Positions 55,846 through 64,000 of a stretch of DNA of 64,000 nt are shown here, piece by piece. This DNA is from Torymus aiolomorphi (lineage: Eukaryota; Arthropoda; Insecta; Hymenoptera; Torymidae). Position numbers and translations under genes: made by a program. A model generated the notes under the pieces. The model was given only the letters and a program-made list of their open reading frames with translations. It was not told where the DNA came from and searched no databases. Position 1 is the stretch's first letter, and the number at the start of each line of letters is the position of its first letter. The stretch is from the NCBI GenBank assembly GCA_036365515.1, contig CM070877.1, positions 70,926,022-70,990,021 of the forward strand. Direction: 5' to 3'.

Positions 55846-56184
55846 TTATCGTTCTATATGATTGACAGTATACGAAATAAATACTGGCAGGACTTGTCAC
55901 AAGGAGAAATAAATTGAAATAAGACTTCAAAAGTCTGTGCAACCAACTCTACTCGAAAGTGAAAATTGATTGCAGATTGGATATAAACGTAAAGTGCGTT
56001 CGAGCAAATAGGCAAAGTAAAGCAATAAATAGGCAATAAGTATGTCTGTATGAAAATAAATGTAGGCAAAATAATGTGCAACGTTTGACGATTACGTCAA
56101 TCTGGCAAGTAGGCAAAATAATAAAGGCAACAATGGGTCCCTCGAGTGGGTGCCACAGGCTTCTACTTGTACACTCGGAGGTAG
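55846..56184 (-). mobile_element. Element B second copy, leader part
   Basis: The reverse complement aligns with 19390-19705 of element B: CCGAGTGTACAAGTAG, GCCTGTGGCACCCACTCGAG, the TATTTTGCCTA repeats, and CGTATACTGTCAATCATATA. It ends just before the transposase ATG. The promoter-upstream half lies beyond gypsy element 2 at 63655. Confidence 0.75.
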
Positions 56185-56428
56185 TGTGGGGTTTATGCAC
56201 CCACTTTCTCCAGGTTCCGGGAAGGAAGGGAGAGAGAATGAAGAGAGTTGTGGAGTCAACGATAACAAGGAGGTTTATTGAAGTAATCAGGTGTACAGTG
56301 GACTCACGTCCACGCGCTCTTGGCTCTGAGCAACGACTGCGGCTCGCAGGCGGCTTCTCGCCTTACGCAACATGGCCGCTTCCCCCACTCTCGCAGAGAG
56401 AGCGAGAGGGAAGATCACAGTCCCTACA
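56185..56428 (-). repeat. 3' LTR of gypsy element 2
   Basis: Read on the minus strand, begins TGTAGGGACTG and ends CCCCACA. It is about 90 percent identical to the 5' LTR, with a few small indels. The adjacent polypurine tract reads G-rich on the minus strand (56429-56441). Confidence 0.88.
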
Positions 56429-56577
56429 CACCCCCCCCCCGACTGCCAACGAAGTACATAAATATGAAAGTAAATATTAATTTTAAGTTAAATACCTATT
56501 GTGCGAGATAGCACTTACAAGCTAAATGAGTAACTGTACATCACAGTTAAGTCATGCTTTGGTCGCAGGAGCAAAAG

Positions 56578-57357
56578 CTACCTTTTTCTAGCATAAGCCT
56601 TTAATACTGGACGATCAACGGTGGTGGGCTGATCGCCATTTAAGTCACCATCAGTAGGCACCTCGGGAAGACTATCTGAGATCATGTACGCGGGTTTAAG
56701 AAGTTCATTGACTTCGATATCAAATACGCGGTCGGAGAGACGCTTTATTATTTTGTAAGGACTAGTATAAGGCCTCTCTAATGACTTTTTAGCCATGTTA
56801 CGCATAGAAACATGTGTACAAGTGTAAAGATCCTTAAAACAAAACGCACGCTTTTTATAGTTATGTGTGTCAGGGACTGGACGGACTTCACGCATATATT
56901 TGCGGAATTCTTCTATAAAAAAGTTTGGATCCGGAGTGAAGTCTTCAGGGAGGAAAAATTCACCTGGAAGACGCAAGGTAGTGCCAAACACAAACTCTGC
57001 AGGAGACGCATTCGTGTCCTGATGAAGGTGACTACGTAATCCTAATAATACTGTACTTAAGGTACGGGTCGAGTCCTTGTCCACGTGACACATAATCGCC
57101 GCTTTAAAGGTACGGTGCCAGCGATCGATAAGACCGTTCGCCGCAGGGTGATACGCCGTAGTGCGTACACGTTCGCAACCTATAAGGGACAAAAGAGCCG
57201 TAAATAAGCACGATTCGAATTGTGAACCCTCATCGGAAGTGATGACTTTTGGAGCGCCGTAGCGAGAGACCCAGGTGTCAAAAAAGCGATCGATGATGGT
57301 GAGTATATACTCAAAACCAGTACGATTTGGAAGAGGACCGACTAGATCAATGTGCAC
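56578..57357 (-). pseudogene. Gypsy element 2 integrase
   Basis: Reads from 57357 downwards: HIDLVGPLPNRTGFEYILTI (first Asp), a jump in DRFFDTWVSRYGAPKVI that removes about 25 residues, TSDEGSQFES (second Asp), then AANGLIDRWHR, where Asp replaces the catalytic Glu of VER. The C-terminal domain (PYTSPYKIIKRLSDRVFDIEV, an SH3-like chromatin or DNA-binding tail) is complete to a stop at 56578. The zinc-binding N-terminus is missing. Open frame of about 255 codons. Confidence 0.85.
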
Positions 57358-58480
57358 ATGGTCAAATCGACCATCGGCGACTCTTCAGCAGCAAAAGTAC
57401 ATTTTTCGACGTTTAAGCGAAGATGAAACTTCTTAAGTCGTTCAAAGACCATGCATAGGTGAACATAATGTTCTTCTTCAGATGAAGATGCAATCAAAAT
57501 ATCGTCAATATACAGACAAACAAAATCGAGATCGCCTAGTGCACTGTTAATGTAACGCTGAAAGGTTTGGCTCACATTGCGAAGTCCGAAGGTCATATAC
57601 ATGAATTCAAAAAGACCGAAAGGGGTTAATAGCCATTTTCGGTATGTCCTCGGGAGTAACAGGGATCTGATTGAACGCTTTATGAAGATCAAGCGCCGAA
57701 AAGATCTTCTTACCATGAAGGTTATTTGTGCAGTCATGAATGTGTGCAGTCGGATATTTATCAGGGGCCGTGGCGGCGTTTAAGCGCCTGTAGTCACCAC
57801 ACGGTCTCCATGAATTGTCCTTCTTTAATTCCATATGAAGAGGGCTTGCCCAAGGGCTGCTGGAGGTGCTGCAAATTCCTGCCTCAATCCAAGCATCAAA
57901 TTCGGTCTTTGCCGCTTTAAGTTTGTTCCGGGCAAGTCTACGAGGACGCTCCGAGACTGGAGGACCAGAGATTAAAATGTGATGAATCATATCGCTGTTT
58001 CTGGGGACTGTGGGTTTAGAAACGCCCGTGATCTCTGGAAAATCAGCGAGGATCTCTGCGCATTTTGAGCCGGGAACTACTGTGAGGACAGAGTCCATCG
58101 AAATTTCTTTTACCACTGCAAAAGTATAAATATTGGTAGATGAATCGACAAGATGATCCCTTTTAAGGTCGATCAGAAGGCCATAATGAGATAGTAGATC
58201 AGCACCTATAATGGGATGAGGAACATCCGCGATGCAAAAGCTTCAGCGAATGGGGCGTCGAATGTCCAGATTAAGTGTGAGCATCGATTCGCCATAGGTA
58301 CTTATTAATGAATTATTCGCTGCGAAAAGCTTAAAGGTGCTGTGCTTGCCGCATACCTTAGGATTTACTGGGAGAGCGAAATGTCCGCGTCAGTATCGAT
58401 GAGGAAGGACCTGCTCGAGATGCGATCATGAACATGGAGACGTTTGGACACGCGAGGGCCTTCTGAAGTCGTCTCCTCAA
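57358..58480 (-). pseudogene. Gypsy element 2 protease and reverse transcriptase
   Basis: Protease near 58400: SFLIDTDADISLS, with Asp in place of Gly in the DTG signature, followed by a TAA. 58330-58120 continues with IIGADLLSHYGLLIDL. The RT begins near 58040 and carries GICSTSSSPWASPLHM, CGDYRRLNAATAPDKYP, FSALDLHKAFNQIPV, a frameshift near 57640, TPFGLFEFMYMTFGLRN and YIDDILIAS (catalytic). It stops after LNVEKCTF: thumb, RNase H and the integrase N-terminus are deleted and the frame joins directly to integrase at about 57370. Confidence 0.85.
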
Positions 58481-59354
58481 CAGAAGGTTGAATTAGTTTT
58501 TTTGTTGAGGGTTCTGTTTCTGCCACTCAGTGAACTTCGAGCACTACTCCCTGGACGATAACGGATTATCGGGATATTTCCGATGAGCGAGGCACAAACC
58601 TGAAGAATTACGACTAGAAGAACAGCCGCACCTGCTCCTACCTCTGGATAGAGAGTTGGTGGAGTTATTAGAAGAACCTTGGATACCCTCAACCATCTTA
58701 GCTAACGCGTCAACCTTCCGCTCCAGGCGCTTGAAAGTGGCTTCAGCATTGAAAGAACTTGGTTTATTTAAAGAAACGGCACTAACCAGATGGTCAGAAC
58801 TGCCGGAAGTCTCAGCGCGTCTGTCGGACGCTTCAGCTAATTTATTAAGGTCCGTAGCACCAGTAACGATAAGAATCGAACGGTGTTGTGGTGGAAGTTG
58901 ATCGAGAAAAACAGTCTGGATAATTTTATCGTCACAAGAGCCTTGATTGAGAGCACGAAGCCTCTGAAGAACTCTCGTAGGCTTGCCATCAGTCAACACT
59001 TCCCCCTTTAGAAGTTTTCGCAGGTTGTGCTCTGCAGAGCAGGCAAATTAAACGTTCTTTTACTAACTTATAAATCCCTGCAGGAGCAGGGTCCTGTCTA
59101 ATTATGTCCCTGATAGCCGACATGCCTTCAACGCCTAATGATAGGCAAAGGTAATCTACTTTAGTGGAGTCTGCAGTGATCTGCGTATGACGGAATGCTG
59201 CCTCAGTCTGAAAGAACCACAACTCTGGATCGGTCTGAATGAAGGGCGGAATTTTAGGCATACGCGCACCTTCAATACGGTTATCGAAGGCCGTTTCTAA
59301 CTGTTGGAGCCGCTGCTGCAGTGCCTGCACAGTTATCTCTGTCTTATCCGGCAT
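58481..59354 (-). pseudogene. Gypsy element 2 gag
   Basis: The ATG at 59354 (PDKTEITVQALQQRLQQLE) is chosen over the in-frame TTG upstream. Capsid-type sequence: PPFIQTDPELWFFQTEAAFR, ITADSTKVDYLCLSL, then a frameshift near 59035 and continuation LTDGKPTRVLQRLRAL, FLDQLPPQHRSIL, followed by a Ser/Arg-rich tail and CLAHRKYPDNP in place of a typical zinc knuckle, ending near 58545. Arthropod gypsy gags of this kind often lack a standard CCHC motif. Confidence 0.8.
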
Positions 59355-59480
59355 CTTGATGAACAAGAATGTGCGCGAGTCTAAAGCCTAAATTACCTTA
59401 CGGCAGAGCGTATCACAAGTTACCTAGTTAGTGCTCACAGGCACAAACAATAATTTTTAAGGGGGGGTCCTAGTGTAAAA

Positions 59481-60025
59481 CAGCAAATTTTCAATAATTT
59501 TTTTTCATTAGTTATTTTTATTTGACAACCATACAATTTTCAGGGTAGGTAAAAGAACACTTTAAGAGTACAAATATATTTTTTTTTTTTTTTTTCATTC
59601 AAAATGGCAGCTGTGCAGGCGCTCGCGCTGAAGGTGTTTTTAATTTTGCCCACATTGTCACAACTTTTCTGCTAATCTGAAACAAAAATCCAAATAGGAT
59701 ATTCTTTGGTATGTTGTTTTATACCAAGTGAACCTATAAAAAGTGAAAAAAAAATTTTTTTGAAAAAATTATGAAGTTTTTTAAAAAATCGACCTTTTTT
59801 TTTAGCCTATTTGTTATTAAAAAAGTGGTTTTAAACAAAAAATTGTTTCCTATTATAGGTTCATTTTGTGTTAAATTATATAAATAAAGACTTCACCAAA
59901 TTTCACATTGATATCTTAATTATTTCGAAAGTTATAATGTGGGCAATGGTGGAAAACGTGGTTTTGAGAAAATCGCGTTTAAAGTTTATGAAAGCAAAAT
60001 TCATACAATCTTTTATACTTACAGC
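59481..60025. other. AT-rich 3' part of the TTAA transposon
   Basis: No gene beyond the transposase fragment that follows. Confidence 0.5.
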
Positions 60026-60478
60026 TTAATCAGCTATTCCTGAACCATACAGCATGTCATCTGGGCTTTCTTCTCCATCTTCCTCCTCTAAAAGAGCCTC
60101 TTTACGTGCTTTTCGAGCATCGTGGGTAGATTCAGAGCGACGTTTCTCCTTTTTCTTGTCTCGGCGCTTGTTCACATACATCGCATACTCGAAGCTTCGC
60201 TCGCCAATTTCAATGCCCAAGTGTTGCATTATCCATAAAATGCCTAAATAGCCTTCATTGAAAATACATCCAGCCAAGTTGGATGCAATTTCAACTGTTT
60301 CAAAACCAGCATGAAGGTGTTTTGGGGCAAACTTCCAAATCAGCGCGTTCAGACTTTCGTTCGCATTCTGGGTGTAGCCTCCCAAGCAGCGCTGCAGTAG
60401 ATCGTCTCTACTAAGTTCTTCGTAGATTGGCCATATTTTCTCGGCAACATCTTTGTGTAGAGGAGGATCGTGCTCCAA
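60026..60478 (-). pseudogene. TTAA-transposon transposase, C-terminal fragment
   Basis: About 150 codons: LQRCLGGYTQNANESLNALIWKF, PKHLHAGFETVEIA, FNEGYLGIL, a Lys/Arg-rich stretch (KKKEKRRSE) and an acidic end. The QNANES(L/F)N...(I/V)W motif followed by a charged tail is common in arthropod proteins annotated as Mutator-like transposase domain. The N-terminal and central catalytic parts are missing; upstream sequence is cut off by the repeat array. Confidence 0.65.
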
Positions 60479-60514
60479 CTCCTTCTCATACTCTGGATCT
60501 CCGTAGAGTTCACG

Positions 60515-62265
60515 CTCCTAAACCCACACACCCCACGCACAGCAAGTTGCTAATAAACAGTGGAAATAATAAACCCTAAGCTCCTAAACCCACATACCCC
60601 ACGCACAGCGAGTACTAATAAAATTTTATATAATAAACCCTAAGCTTCTAAACCCACATACCCCGTGCACAGCGAGTTACTAATAAACAGTGGAAATAAT
60701 AAACCCTGAGCTCCTAAACCCACATACCCCACAAACAGTGTGTGACTAATAAAAAGTTTAAACAATAAACCCCAAGCTCCTGAACCAACATAACACACGC
60801 ACAGCGAGTACTAATAAAATTTTATATAATAAACCCCAAGCTCCTAAACCCACATACCCCACGCACAGCAAGTTGCTAATAAACAGTGGAAATAATAAAC
60901 CCTAAGCTCCTAAACCCACATACCCCACGCACAGCGAGTTGCTAATAGACAGTGGACATAATAAACCCTAAGCTCCTAAACCTACATACCCCACGCACAG
61001 CGAGTACTAATAAAATTTTATATAATAAACCCTAAGCTTCTAAACCCACATACCCCGTGCACAGCGAGTTACTAATAAACAGTGGAAATAATAAACCCTG
61101 AGCTCCTAAATCCACATACCCCACGAACAGCGTGTGACTAATAAAAAGTTTAAACAATAAACCCCAAGCTCCTAAACCAACATAACCCACGCACAGCGAG
61201 TACTAATAAAATTTTATATAATAAACCCCAAGCTCCTAAACCCACATACCCCACGCACAGCAAGTTGCTAATAAACAGCGGAAATAATAAACCCTAAGCT
61301 CCTAAACCCACATACCCCACGCACAGCGAGTTACAACTTGCTGTGCGTGGGGTATTTGGGTTTAGGAGCTTGGGGTATATTGTTTAAACTTTTAATTAGT
61401 AACTCGCTGTGCACGGTATATGTGGGTTTAGGAGCTTAGTGTTTATGAGTTAAAATATTATTAGTAACTCGCTGTGCATGGGGTATGTGGGTTTAGGAGC
61501 ATAGGGTTTATTATTTCCACTGTTTATTAGTAACTCGCTGTGCGTGAGGTATGTGGGTTTAGGAGCTTAGGGTTTATTATGTCCACTGTCTATTAGCAAC
61601 TCGCTGTGCGTGGGGTATGTGGGTTTAGGAGCTTAGGGTTTATTATTTCCACTGTTTATTAGCAACTTGCTGTGCGTGGGGTATGTGGGTTTAGGAGCTT
61701 GGGGTTTATTATATAAAATTTTATTAGTACTCGCTGTGCGTGGGTTATGTTGGTTTAGGAGCTTGGGGTTTATTGTTTAAACTTTTTATTAGTCACACGC
61801 TGTTCGTGGGGTATGTGGATTTAGGAGCTCAGGGTTTATTATTTCCACTGTTTATTAGTAACTCGCTGTGCACGGGGTATGTGGGTTTAGAAGCTTAGGG
61901 TTTATTATATAAAATTTTATTAGTACTCGCTGTGCGTGGGGTATGTGGGTTTAGGAGCTTGGGGTTTATTGTTTAAACTTTTTATTAGTCACACGCTGTT
62001 CGTGGGGTATGTGGGTTTAGGAGCTCAGGGTTTATTATTTCCACTGTTTATTAGTATCTCGTTGTGCACGGGGTATGTGGGTTTAGAAGCTTAGGGTTTA
62101 TTAGATAAAATTTTATTAGTACTCGCTGTGCGTGGGGTATGTGGGTTTAGGAGCTTAGGGTTTATTATTTCCACTGTTTATTAGTAACTCGCAGTGCATG
62201 GGGTATGTGGGTTTAGAAGCTTAGGGTTTATTATATAAAATTTTATTAGTACTCGCTGTGCGAGT
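60515..62265. repeat. Large palindromic array of about 62-bp units
   Basis: Left arm 60515-61331 in one orientation, right arm 61335-62265 in the other, centre near 61332. The unit is like AAGCTCCTAAACCCACATAC, CCCACGCACAGCGAG, then one of a few linkers: CTAATAAACAGTGGAAATAA, CTAATAAAATTTTATATAA or CTAATAAAAAGTTTAAACAA. The linkers recur in a set order, giving a higher-order repeat mirrored in both arms. Confidence 0.85.
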
Positions 62266-62418
62266 TCACCTGCGGCACTATAACCGCTGTAACTTAAAAA
62301 CTACTACAGTTTTTGCTCTAAAATTTTGAGAGCACATTTTTGACATGTTTTCAAACATATTTATGATAAAATTGGAAAATCGATTTTTTTGAAATTTTAC
62401 ACTAAGACCCCCCCTTAA

Positions 62419-63401
62419 AACTATGCCTATGCTACAACTTAGAACTATATAATGCTCTATAGCAAGAGGGGCACCGTTTCCTCCGCGTGAATCACCGTTC
62501 TGGAGAGGAAAGCGACTACCTCTCCTGCGCCAGCGATTGAGCAAACGAAAAAACTCTGTGAAGACTTTCTCTTAAAAGATTTATTAAATAACATTGCTAG
62601 ATGACGCATAAATTGATAAAAGTCGTAAAAAGTAGCATGCGAATTTCAAGAAATACCAAAATGACTTTTCGAGTAACCCTGCACAAGAGCGAGCTTGAAA
62701 ACAAAACAGCACGGGAAAGTCAAAATGGCCGTCAAGATGACCGCCAACTTCTTTCTTGGAGCGCGTGACTGTTGCGCGCGGATTCCGCGAATTCAAATCT
62801 CGCGAGTAAACACGAATTCAAAAACGCGCGCGCACGTGATTTTCACTAACTCCGCAGGTCACGCATGCATACCTCAAGAATTATGCTGAAGACTAGCCGC
62901 CTCGGAGAAGACTCGACGAGGTGCTACGGCTGCCGTGGCTGACCTCCTGGTGCTCGACGGGTGCGGTAGAAAAAGGCGCCGGTGACGGTGGCTTCACGTG
63001 CCGCATCCGGAGATCTGCTTCGAAGAGATGAGCTGACCAAACGTTGCTCGACGAGTGCGTTGAAAGGCGCCAGTGACAATGGCTTCACGCGTCAACGCAC
63101 CCGGAGATCTGCTTCAAGTCATCAAAGGTGTCTCGGAGGAAACTCAACGAGGTACGACGGCTGCGGCGATGCGGGCGCCTACACGGCTACCCGCGCTGAC
63201 AGCTGCAGCTACTTTTAATTTCCTTGGCGGCACACGACGTAAGTCGACAAAAGTCAAGGTTTCCCGTATGCGCCGGCGTGCCAGCACGCATAAGAACAAA
63301 GACAAGAAATCTCCTTGGCGACGAAGTGCCGCAAACAAAGGCGGTGGCGGCAAAGAAACGCCGCAACGGGTTCACGCCTGTAGCTCCTCCTCAGCGACTT
63401 T
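62419..63401 (-). other. Gypsy element 2 leader
   Basis: No protein-coding gene that I can support. GC-rich from 62750. About 62976-63120 has a 90-bp duplicated segment (GGAGATCTGCTTCGAAG and GGAGATCTGCTTCAAG). Open frames here have no known domain. Confidence 0.5.
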
Positions 63402-63417
63402 TTGTCGGGGTCACCAA
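63402..63417 (-). promoter_or_regulatory. tRNA primer-binding site of gypsy element 2
   Basis: On the minus strand, TGGTGACCCCGAC follows the LTR end after one T. This is a common primer site in insect gypsy elements. Confidence 0.75.
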
Positions 63418-63650
63418 TGTGGAGTTTATGCACCCAATTTCTCCAGGTTCCGGGAAGAAAGGGAGAGAGAATAAGAGTCAACGATAACAAGAAGATTTAT
63501 TGAAGTAATCAGGTGTACAGTGGACTCACGTCCACACGCTCTTGACTCTGAGCAATGACTGTCGCTCGCAAGCGGCTTCTCACCTTACGCAACATGGCCG
63601 CTTCCCCCACTCTCGCAGAGAGAGCGAGAGGGAAGATCGCAGTCCCTACA
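63418..63650 (-). repeat. 5' LTR of gypsy element 2
   Basis: Begins TGTAGGGACTG on the minus strand; pairs with 56185-56428 and is about 11 bp shorter. Confidence 0.88.
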
Positions 63651-63654
63651 GTAG

Positions 63655-63705
63655 CGCTGTGGCGCTCACCATCGAGCGGGCACTTAGGGCACTACAATCC
63701 CGAAC
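63655..63705 (-). mobile_element. Element B second copy, promoter-upstream part
   Basis: The reverse complement reads GATTGTAGTGCCCTAAGTGC, CCGCTCGATGGTGAGC, matching 19321-19355. With 55846-56184 it reconstitutes the element B promoter around gypsy element 2. The CTCF-like motif is diverged (63669-63680). Confidence 0.7.
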
Positions 63706-64000
63706 AATCTTTTCGGACTTATTTCCGATGATACGTTTTGTATTGGAAAAATATAAATATTATATTTCGGCACAATTAAATAAATTAAAAATTTACTAAG
63801 ATACGTAACTTGAAAAATAGGATATTTTATAAAATTTCAAAAATAGTGGTTTATTAACACTTGAATTTTATTTAGATAGGATCCGATGTCCATGCTAAGA
63901 ATAATTATTCGTTATTGTACATAATATAAGCCACTTAGCGGAAGAGTTTTGTAAAAAATAAGTTTCTAGACCGGAGATCTAGATACTTAAAAATTTCAAG
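63706..64000. other. AT-rich DNA, nothing recognised
   Basis: No ORF or repeat that I can identify. Element B's TIR is not seen here, so the second copy is truncated on this side. Confidence 0.4.

Larger units (their letters stand above)
59457..62418. mobile_element. TTAA-flanked transposon (Kolobok-like?) carrying a palindromic array
   Basis: 59461-62414 with about 20-bp TIRs, GGGGGGGTCCTAGTGTAAAA and GGGGGGGTCTTAGTGTAAAA, each next to TTAA (59457-59460, 62415-62418). It interrupts the gypsy element 2 leader. It carries a transposase C-terminal fragment and the 60.5-62.3 kb repeat array. TTAA target duplications occur in piggyBac, Kolobok and some Sola; the G-rich ends favour Kolobok, but this is not certain. 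Confidence 0.75.
56181..63654 (-). mobile_element. Gypsy element 2 with two LTRs and GTAG target duplication
   Basis: LTRs 56185-56428 and 63418-63650 flanked by GTAG (56181-56184, 63651-63654). The element is on the minus strand: primer site next to the right LTR, then leader, gag, protease, RT, integrase. It is interrupted by a TTAA-type transposon at 59461-62414. It inserted into the second copy of element B between its CTCF-like motif and TATA box. Confidence 0.9.

Noticed and set aside
63073..63490. Frames of 78-133 codons in the gypsy element 2 leader
   Set aside because: Overlapping frames on both strands of a GC-rich duplicated segment; no domain and they run into the primer site and LTR.

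Overview
The window looks like AT-rich, repeat-dense, gene-poor chromosomal DNA from an arthropod, most likely an insect. The evidence is its mix of mobile elements (a CR1/Jockey-type LINE, BEL/Pao, several Ty3/gypsy elements, mariner, a Penelope-like element, a Helitron helicase) and the absence of any operon-like gene packing. I cannot name the species. Almost every recognisable coding stretch is a transposon gene, and almost all are broken. The only candidates for non-mobile genes are a 129-codon intronless ORF at 262-651 and a pair of small ORFs at 42321-43224, and the second pair may itself be retroelement-derived.

Layout. 1-2.9 kb: the small ORF with its own TATA box, then simple repeats and a near-perfect 44-bp palindrome. 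2.9-6.45 kb: element A, a DNA transposon with about 590-bp terminal inverted repeats (TIRs) and a broken DDD transposase. 7.6-22.6 kb: a nested block between two inverted about 370-bp repeats. It holds Helitron helicase fragments split by a CR1-type LINE (8455-13206, 5-bp target duplication), a 5'-truncated BEL element (14.24-18.0 kb), a 27-bp minisatellite, and inside that element B (18669-22022), a cousin of element A. 22.7-25.5 kb: a 1.27-kb foldback element, a deleted mariner and a rearranged element-A relative (D). 25.8-28.2 kb: palindromic minisatellites. 28.2-31.7 kb: a long LTR with primer site and decayed gag. 31.7-40.9 kb: six and a fraction head-to-tail copies of a 1.33-kb unit (element C) carrying the C-terminal half of the same transposase family, capped by an inverted arm. 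40.9-50 kb: two Penelope fragments with hammerhead-like motifs, small ORFs, a gypsy fragment and a structured repeat array with a conserved CTTTACGAG motif. 50.3-55.8 kb: gypsy element 1 with its 3' LTR and flank tandemly duplicated. 55.8-63.7 kb: a copy of element B's promoter region interrupted by gypsy element 2 (GTAG target duplication), itself interrupted by a TTAA-flanked transposon that contains a large palindromic repeat array.

The strongest candidate for something little described is the A/B/C/D family. It has diverged TIRs that all begin GGCC or close to it next to ATAT, a transposase with three candidate catalytic Asp residues, a conserved CTCF-like motif just upstream of the promoter in at least three members, and, in lineage C, conversion into a tandem array in which two copies keep an open reading frame. 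The 4-bp target duplication and DDD motif suggest the Sola superfamily; that assignment is inference.
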